A stretch of DNA of 64,000 nucleotides, taken from contig JAIXSO010000047.1 of assembly GCA_027484685.1 (NCBI GenBank), forward strand, positions 243,231 to 307,230, given 5' to 3'. Positions within the stretch are counted from its first letter, which is position 1, and every line of letters begins with the position of its first letter. The notes beneath the pieces were generated by a model. It did not search any database, was not told the origin of the DNA, and saw only the letters and a list, made by a program, of their open reading frames with translations. The DNA comes from Bacteroidota bacterium. GTDB lineage: Bacteria > Bacteroidota > Bacteroidia > UKL13-3. The translations under genes and the position numbers were made by a program. Shown here piece after piece: positions 59,231 through 64,000 of this stretch.

Positions 59231-59274
59231 AAAAACAGCATTTGCTTTTTAAATTAATTTTAGAGTGTTTTGAT
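59231..59274. repeat. 45-bp dispersed repeat, copy 2
   Basis: AAAAACAGCATTTGCTTTTT followed by AAATTAATTTTAGAGTGTTT matches 60882-60926 almost fully and the 58651-58680 copy in its first half. Each copy lies upstream of a small hypothetical gene. Confidence 0.7.
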
Positions 59275-59348
59275 ATATTGTAAAGAAACTTTGATGAATC
59301 AACTTTTTATACAAATAATTTAACAGCAATTTTATAAAGCACCACAAA

Positions 59349-60815
59349 ATGAGCAATAACAAAATAATAGAGCAAATAATAGAAGAATATGGAAAGTCAA
59401 TAATTGAAAAGGACTATAAAAAAACAGTTGAATTCATCTATCCAAAACTTTTTGACTTTATTCCAAAGAAAACTATAGAAAGCTCATTAAAAGCTGCTTA
59501 TTCAAACAAAGAAATAGAAATTCAAATAAGCAATTACAAATTAGATACTATAGATTATGAAATAGTTATTGATGACTTAGGGTATTTTATAATCAAAACA
59601 TCTTTTAATCAAGTTATAAAATATTTAGCAAATACAGAGGAGACACAAGAAGAAGCTATTTTTCATGTTGACATGTTAAAAGAAAAATATGGTGAACTCA
59701 ATGTTTCATTTGATAACAAAATCAATCAAATTACAGCAAATTCAACTAGTACACAGTTAGCAATTAAAGAGCATGAAAATTGGACCTTTCTTGATTTAAA
59801 GCCTAACTTAACAGAACTTTATTCAAAGTTTTTACCTGAATTGATAATGAATAAATTATTTGATTTATATCCTCAAACAAATGAGGATGAAGATGAAATT
59901 GATTTAGTAATTGAACAAGATGAAAAAATGAAGTTAAACACTGTTGTAGAAACAGAAAATGAAGAAAACATAAAAGTAATTTATCTATTAGGATGGGAAG
60001 TGTTGCTAAATGGAGATGAGGATTGTAATGATTTTATTTTTACTCAAATTACAAACAAACAAACTTTTGAATTTGCGCCAATTGGTTTAGAGTTGATTTT
60101 TAAAAACAGAAAGCTAACCATGGTAAATGAATATAATGATGGAATTAGAAGTGAACGTGAATTAAAAAAAGAGGAAGTTGGATTTCAATACAGCGAATAT
60201 AAAACCAATAAAATTCTCAATTTAAAAGAGACAACTAAGGGCTTACATCAACTTGGTGGTGAAATTCCAGATGACTTTTACTTACCCGAAAATAAATGCG
60301 TAGTTCCCTTTCAGTATTTGGGTTATATTAATAATAATGACGACAATTTTAAATGGTTACCCTATAAAATTCATTTAACCTGTCCCATTTATTTAAATAT
60401 AAACAATGTTTTCCTTGATTATTCCAATCCCCTAAAACCAACTATAATTAATAGAGAAGAAGTTGAAAACGCAGATACTTCGTACGATGACGACCTTGAT
60501 TCAAATTCAGAAATTGTTTTTAATGAAATGAAATTTTCATTTGTGGAAGATGTGGAATTTTCATTTACTGCACATTCAGGTATTCCTAACTGGATACAAG
60601 CTCCTAATATTCCCAAATGCCCCAAAAGTGGTAAAACAATGAAATTTCTTTGTCAGTTAAATGGCGGTGTAACAGCAAAAAGAACCAATGTTGAACCTAA
60701 AGACGATTGGTATAGAAACTTTTATGAAGAATTAAATTTTTGGGGTGATGGAGACTCATTTGTATTCTTTGAGCCTACATCAAAGGTGGCTTGTTATTTT
60801 ATTCAAAACACATAA
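59349..60815 (+). CDS. YwqG/DUF1963-like protein with N-terminal extension
   Basis: The 488-residue product has an N-terminal helical and beta segment (about 1-190, rich in Glu). The C-terminal half has the DUF1963/YwqG-like order: LHQLGGEIPDDFYLPENKCV, VPFQYLGYINNN, HSGIPNWIQAPNIPKCPKSG, FLCQLNGG, FVFFEPTSKVACYF. The family has no established role. The gene stands alone in the repeat-rich region. Confidence 0.72.
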   Translation: MSNNKIIEQIIEEYGKSIIEKDYKKTVEFIYPKLFDFIPKKTIESSLKAAYSNKEIEIQISNYKLDTIDYEIVIDDLGYFIIKTSFNQVIKYLANTEETQEEAIFHVDMLKEKYGELNVSFDNKINQITANSTSTQLAIKEHENWTFLDLKPNLTELYSKFLPELIMNKLFDLYPQTNEDEDEIDLVIEQDEKMKLNTVVETENEENIKVIYLLGWEVLLNGDEDCNDFIFTQITNKQTFEFAPIGLELIFKNRKLTMVNEYNDGIRSERELKKEEVGFQYSEYKTNKILNLKETTKGLHQLGGEIPDDFYLPENKCVVPFQYLGYINNNDDNFKWLPYKIHLTCPIYLNINNVFLDYSNPLKPTIINREEVENADTSYDDDLDSNSEIVFNEMKFSFVEDVEFSFTAHSGIPNWIQAPNIPKCPKSGKTMKFLCQLNGGVTAKRTNVEPKDDWYRNFYEELNFWGDGDSFVFFEPTSKVACYFIQNT

Positions 60816-60881
60816 CCTAAATAGCACCTGCAAAAAATGAAGTTTTGTTAGCTATTATTGATTTTTTTCTTTTCCATATTC

Positions 60882-60926
60882 AAAAAACAGCATTTGCTTT
60901 TTAAATTAATTTTCGTGTGTTTTGAT
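60882..60926. repeat. 45-bp dispersed repeat, copy 3
   Basis: AAAAACAGCATTTGCTTTTT then AAATTAATTTTCGTGTGTTT; only a few bases differ from the 59231 copy. It lies about 130 bp before the next gene start. Confidence 0.7.
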
Positions 60927-61052
60927 TTTATTAAAAGCTCAAGGTAAACCAATCAAGAGCATATGGTTTGGTTTAATTGGGGAAGAACAAATAAAACTTA
61001 TTCCTATTTATTAAAAATAGTAGTATATATTAAAACATTAGGACACAGCATC

Positions 61053-61541
61053 ATGTACAAAAAACTGGTATATTTAATAATTTTACTGACTATTACGATT
61101 AATTTATTTGGTCAAGCTAAAACAAATAATGTTTATGAATTAGCTCTGACACGATTAGTTGAAACTGTGACTTCTAAATATTCTTGTTTAATTAAGAATG
61201 ACACTTTAATAATCTGGGGTGACAGATATATTTTCTCAAAATTGCCACCAAAGATAAAAGGAATAAACTTGGTATATACCGACTTCCAATCCAAATATAA
61301 AATAAGAAATAATGATAGCGCCTTTATAATATTTATGTCTCCAATAGTTACTTTGTATAATAACAAACTCGGAATAGAATTCAACTTATGGCAGGATTTT
61401 GTTACTGAAAGTGGAGATATATGCACACATGGTTGCCCTGGTGCCGGGGGTGAAATGACTATAATTTTTGATTGCAAAGAAAAAAAATACATGATAGGAA
61501 ACTTTGATTTCACATTGAGCGATTGCGAATGTAAAAAATAA
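61053..61541 (+). CDS. Secreted hypothetical protein
   Basis: I start at the ATG at 61053 (MYKKLVYLIILLTITINLFG), since the longer frame puts 30 polar residues before this signal peptide. The mature part (about 140 residues) is beta-rich with a Cys-rich end (DICTHGCPGAGGE, IIFDCKEKKYMIG, LSDCECKK). Function unknown. It is followed by REP-linked repeat copy 1. Confidence 0.7.
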   Translation: MYKKLVYLIILLTITINLFGQAKTNNVYELALTRLVETVTSKYSCLIKNDTLIIWGDRYIFSKLPPKIKGINLVYTDFQSKYKIRNNDSAFIIFMSPIVTLYNNKLGIEFNLWQDFVTESGDICTHGCPGAGGEMTIIFDCKEKKYMIGNFDFTLSDCECKK

Positions 61542-61551
61542 ACTATTCAAC

Positions 61552-61663
61552 CATTGCAGCCTATCCTCGCCTGCAACAAAAAAGTGTTTTTACTTTGTTT
61601 TTTAGGCTTTTATTTGCATGTTTGAATAGTGATGGTGAATAGTCCTGATGTAACGGGTTTCAC
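61552..61663. repeat. REP-linked ~115-bp dispersed repeat, copy 1
   Basis: It contains TCCTCGCCTGCAACAAAA, TTTTTACTTTGTTTTTTAGG, GCATGTTTGAATAGTGATGG and an end hairpin CCTGAT-gta-ACGGG. The first REP arm is decayed. Copies 2 and 3 share over 90 of about 115 bases by eye. Confidence 0.8.
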
Positions 61664-61689
61664 ACTCTGACGTTATGCCCAATTGTAAA

Positions 61690-62151
61690 ATGACACGAAA
61701 AATACTTATATATTGCATTTTAACAATCTTGACTTCTTGTAGTCACACAAATTTGCTAACCTATAAACACAAAAAGTATTACAAAGAGAACAGCATAATA
61801 ACAAACGACTCAATTTTTAAACTTTATCAAAATGTTTGTTACAATAGGCCTAGAGTAATTGACGAAGAATTTTGTTACGAATTAACACTAAAATTTATTG
61901 ATACATCCGCTGCTAAGACAAAAAGGACTCTTAACTTACAAGCTGACACGCTAATTGTAAAAGCTAGTTACGGTATATTTTCTATTTGGAATTGGTATGA
62001 TGAGAACAACAAAGTATCAGGAGAAATTGAAATAATAAAATGGGACAAAAACGAAGTTGTACTTAGAGAAAATATCAAAGCTAATGACTTCAATAGAAAG
62101 GAGACAAAAAAGTTTGTTGGAACAAGAATCTTTAAACGAAAGAATGAATGA
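61690..62151 (+). CDS. Small lipoprotein, repeat-associated
   Basis: I start at the ATG at 61690 (MTRKILIYCILTILTSC-S). The 153-residue product has a lipobox LTSCS, then a small beta-rich domain (FCYELTLKFIDT, LIVKASYGIFSIWNWYDENN, KKFVGTRIFKRK). Lies between repeat copies 1 and 2. Function unknown. Confidence 0.7.
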   Translation: MTRKILIYCILTILTSCSHTNLLTYKHKKYYKENSIITNDSIFKLYQNVCYNRPRVIDEEFCYELTLKFIDTSAAKTKRTLNLQADTLIVKASYGIFSIWNWYDENNKVSGEIEIIKWDKNEVVLRENIKANDFNRKETKKFVGTRIFKRKNE

Positions 62152-62240
62152 TAATTATAACTAACAAAAGAACAACTTAAGGTAACAACACTTACCAAAA
62201 GGCAGGTTTAAAAAGTACTTGTAGGTTCCGTTCTCAATCT

Positions 62241-62353
62241 TTCAGCCGTTGCGTCCTCGCCTGCAACAAAAATGTGTTTTTACTTTGTTTTTTATCCTTT
62301 TATCCGCATGTTTGAATAGTGATGGTGAATAGTCCCGATGTATCGGGTTTCAC
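62241..62353. repeat. REP-linked dispersed repeat, copy 2
   Basis: Same order as copy 1. It starts CAGCCGTTGCGTCCTCGCCT and ends with a perfect hairpin CCCGAT-gt-ATCGGG. It lies about 25 bp before the next lipoprotein start. Confidence 0.8.
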
Positions 62354-62377
62354 AATATGCCTTTTGCGATAATTACT

Positions 62378-62845
62378 ATGATAACTAAAACACTGCAAAT
62401 ATTATTACTGATATTTTTTATAAGTTGTAGGCCTACAAAAATTGACTATAACCCTTTTGACAAATTAGACCTAAATCAAAAGTGTTCTGTTTATTTTATA
62501 CGTTCAATGGGTGACTGGGGTGACTTTGAAAAAACAAATGAAGACTTTGTACTTACAGACAAAGTTGCATTACAAAAACTCAAGGTAAATTGGGTTTTAA
62601 GACTAACAGATAAACGCATGGCTTGTGGCTTTGGTTATTTGGTTTATATAACTCAAAACAACAAGTTAGTGGAAAGTATACAAATTAACGAGCCATGCGG
62701 CTATGCAATAACAACTGGTGGTTGGTACGACTTTGACGAAAATTATTATAACTTTATAGATATTTCCAAAGTATCTAAACTTGACCGGCCAACCGCAGAC
62801 AGCATTCAAAAAGAACTTGTAGATCAAAAACATAAAAGTAACTAA
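62378..62845 (+). CDS. Small lipoprotein, repeat-associated
   Basis: I start at the ATG at 62378 (MITKTLQILLLIFFISC-R). The 155-residue product has lipobox FISC, then an alpha/beta domain (CSVYFIRSMGDWGDFEK, RMACGFGYLVYITQNNKL, ITTGGWYDFDENYYNFIDIS). Not clearly related to its upstream lipoprotein neighbour. Function unknown. Confidence 0.7.
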   Translation: MITKTLQILLLIFFISCRPTKIDYNPFDKLDLNQKCSVYFIRSMGDWGDFEKTNEDFVLTDKVALQKLKVNWVLRLTDKRMACGFGYLVYITQNNKLVESIQINEPCGYAITTGGWYDFDENYYNFIDISKVSKLDRPTADSIQKELVDQKHKSN

Positions 62846-62875
62846 CGCTATCTTAGGCTAAAAAAATGCAACGTT

Positions 62876-62993
62876 TTCAGCCGTTGCAGGCGTCCTCGCC
62901 TGCAACAAAAATCTGTTTTTACTTTGTTTTTTAGGCTTTTATCTGCATGTTTGAATAGTGATGGTCAATAGTCCCTATGCATAGGGTTTTACA
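62876..62993. repeat. REP-linked dispersed repeat, copy 3
   Basis: It has the complete REP palindrome with arms TTGCAGGCG and CGCCTGCAA around TCCT, then the shared body. The end hairpin is CCCTAT-gc-ATAGGG, where both arms changed together relative to copy 2. Confidence 0.85.
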
Positions 62994-63034
62994 CAATGGC
63001 GTTTGCTAAAATTTAATAAATTACACAATATAAA

Positions 63035-63658
63035 ATGGATAAAGAAAAATTAAATAAGGATATTCATTACAAACTTTTAAAAGCTTCGGAAATATTTCTT
63101 AAAAGAGAAGATGATAAAAGTATTAGTCTTATTGAAGCCCTAGAATTAACAGAAGAAGTTAAACAAGAAAACATGAATGATGTAACTGAAATATACATTT
63201 ATGAAGAGGGTTTTGGTAATACTGAAAAAAAACATAAAGATACCCTAGTTCATTTAATTACTTCAATTATAGCATTTGATTATTCAGATGAAAATATGTT
63301 ATACCTGAAAAAAATAATTTTGGACGAAAACAATAATAAGAGTGATGTAGCATTAGATTATTTTTTAAAAATTGGTGCTTACCACGATAAATTTAAAGAT
63401 GAGGTGTTAAATTTTGTAGAAGAAAATATAAATGACTTAAATAAAAACAAGTTAAATATAATTGCTTTTTACATGTTTAAAATCTATACCAAAAATACAA
63501 GGACTGATAAATTATTTAATCTTGCAAAAAAACTGAACAATGAAAAATTTCCTTCAAATAAAAACGGCCAACAAACAAACACAGTTTATAATGCAGCAGA
63601 TTTTGAAAAAATAATGAATCAAGAAAATAAAAAACAACCTTGGTGGAAATTTTGGTAA
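63035..63658 (+). CDS. Hypothetical soluble protein, 207 residues
   Basis: A helical, highly charged cytoplasmic protein (LNKDIHYKLLKASEIFLKRE, DDKSISLIEALELTEEVK, KLFNLAKKLNNEKFPSNKNG) with a C-terminal KKQPWWKFW. No signal peptide, unlike its neighbours. No family recognised. It lies between repeat copy 3 and the REP pair. Confidence 0.65.
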   Translation: MDKEKLNKDIHYKLLKASEIFLKREDDKSISLIEALELTEEVKQENMNDVTEIYIYEEGFGNTEKKHKDTLVHLITSIIAFDYSDENMLYLKKIILDENNNKSDVALDYFLKIGAYHDKFKDEVLNFVEENINDLNKNKLNIIAFYMFKIYTKNTRTDKLFNLAKKLNNEKFPSNKNGQQTNTVYNAADFEKIMNQENKKQPWWKFW

Positions 63659-63699
63659 AATGCTGCTTGTAAGATATGGCTAAAAGGTTCCATTATTTA

Positions 63700-63768
63700 T
63701 TGCAGGCGAGGACGCCTGCAATGGCCGAGAAAATACATTCCAGCCGTTGCAGGCGTCCTCGCCTGCAA
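63700..63768. repeat. Inverted REP pair (BIME-like) beside RAYT gene
   Basis: Two palindromes with identical arms TTGCAGGCG / CGCCTGCAA sit at 63700-63721 (loop AGGA) and 63747-63768 (loop TCCT). They are in opposite orientation, 25 bp apart. This is the layout of a BIME, the mobile unit that RAYT proteins recognise. Confidence 0.85.
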
Positions 63769-63813
63769 CAAAAATGTATTTTTTATTTTGAATACAAATT
63801 AATTGAATAAAGC

Positions 63814-64000
63814 ATGAACCATCATACAATGCTCTTTTTTACATCTACCATTTTGTATTGGCAAAATTTGTTATCGTTTAACGAAACCAAACAAATAGTT
63901 ATTGACTCACTTCAATTTTTAGTAAAAAACAACAAAATAAAACTTTATGGTTATGTCATTATGCCTAATCATATTCATTTATTAATTGAAGTATTAAACC
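63814..64000 (+). CDS. REP-associated tyrosine transposase (RAYT), 3' end outside window
   Basis: ATG at 63814 opens a frame that runs off the right edge (62 codons seen). The HUH-type core YGYVIMPNHIHLLIEVLN gives the His-hydrophobic-His metal site of Y1/IS200-like transposases, and FTSTILYWQNLL fits the usual first strand. The catalytic Tyr lies beyond the window. RAYTs cut and join REP palindromes; such palindromes lie 46 bp upstream, which supports the call. Confidence 0.85.
   Translation, partial: MNHHTMLFFTSTILYWQNLLSFNETKQIVIDSLQFLVKNNKIKLYGYVIMPNHIHLLIEVLN

Noticed and set aside
61541..63034. Integron-like gene cassettes with attC sites between small lipoprotein genes
   Set aside because: One GTTATGC is present by chance, but the paired core sites are absent and no integron integrase (tyrosine recombinase) is near. 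The repeats fit REP/RAYT units much better.

Overview
The window is AT-rich DNA from a member of the Bacteroidota. The evidence is a type IX secretion (Por) C-terminal sorting domain at 57.3-57.5 kb, giant secreted YD/RHS-like proteins, a TTTG-N19-TAnnTTTG promoter in front of a tRNA-Met, very few Shine-Dalgarno sequences, and Bacteroidota-type mobilization genes. I cannot name a genus from the sequence alone.

Layout. (1) 1-13.3 kb, all minus strand: an operon for a cell-surface system. In transcription order it encodes an outer-membrane barrel protein, a secreted Fn3-like protein, an OmpH/Skp-like protein, a lipoprotein, a 2239-residue YD/RHS-like protein, a LolA-like secreted protein, and a second RHS-type protein that runs off the left edge. 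(2) 13.6-35.1 kb: a mobile element with cargo. The core genes are ArdC, a serine recombinase with a small leading ORF, an XRE regulator with a RuvC-like protein and a methylase-like protein, and a HerA/VirD4-like ATPase. Six core or core-like genes have the same roughly 30-bp sequence just upstream, and a seventh copy is an orphan; the cargo genes lack it. The cargo includes a two-gene Gabija-type defence system (25.2-28.3 kb), a patatin/CD-NTase CBASS (31.8-33.6 kb), a HicBA-like pair, a SEC-C protein, a NYN protein and an unassigned membrane/barrel cluster (16.6-19.5 kb). (3) 35.1-51.99 kb: two small lipoprotein loci, an XRE regulator, a remarkable NYN-TM-zinc-finger protein, and a second mobilizable element. 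That element has a small membrane protein, TraG, a relaxosome protein, a relaxase, a LytS/LytTR-like two-component pair, a membrane/VWA-lipoprotein operon and a second serine recombinase. The reading frame of this recombinase ends inside tRNA-Met (antisense), which marks the element boundary. No mating-pore genes were seen, so both elements look mobilizable rather than self-transmissible. (4) 52-58.4 kb: ordinary chromosome with ABM monooxygenase, SAM hydrolase, PhoH, glutathione peroxidase, a T9SS cargo protein and MurI. (5) 58.4-64 kb: a repeat-rich stretch where small secreted or lipoprotein genes alternate with dispersed repeats. It ends in a partial RAYT (REP-associated tyrosine transposase) gene that probably explains the palindromic repeats beside it.

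The most interesting points are the shared upstream motif that separates element core from cargo, the NYN nuclease fused through a membrane helix to ten CxxC zinc-finger motifs, the RAYT/REP repeats with covarying hairpins, the recombinase reading through a tRNA and its terminator, the surface RHS operon, and several strongly structured intergenic regions. All functional statements come from reading the sequence and recalling families; no database search was run.
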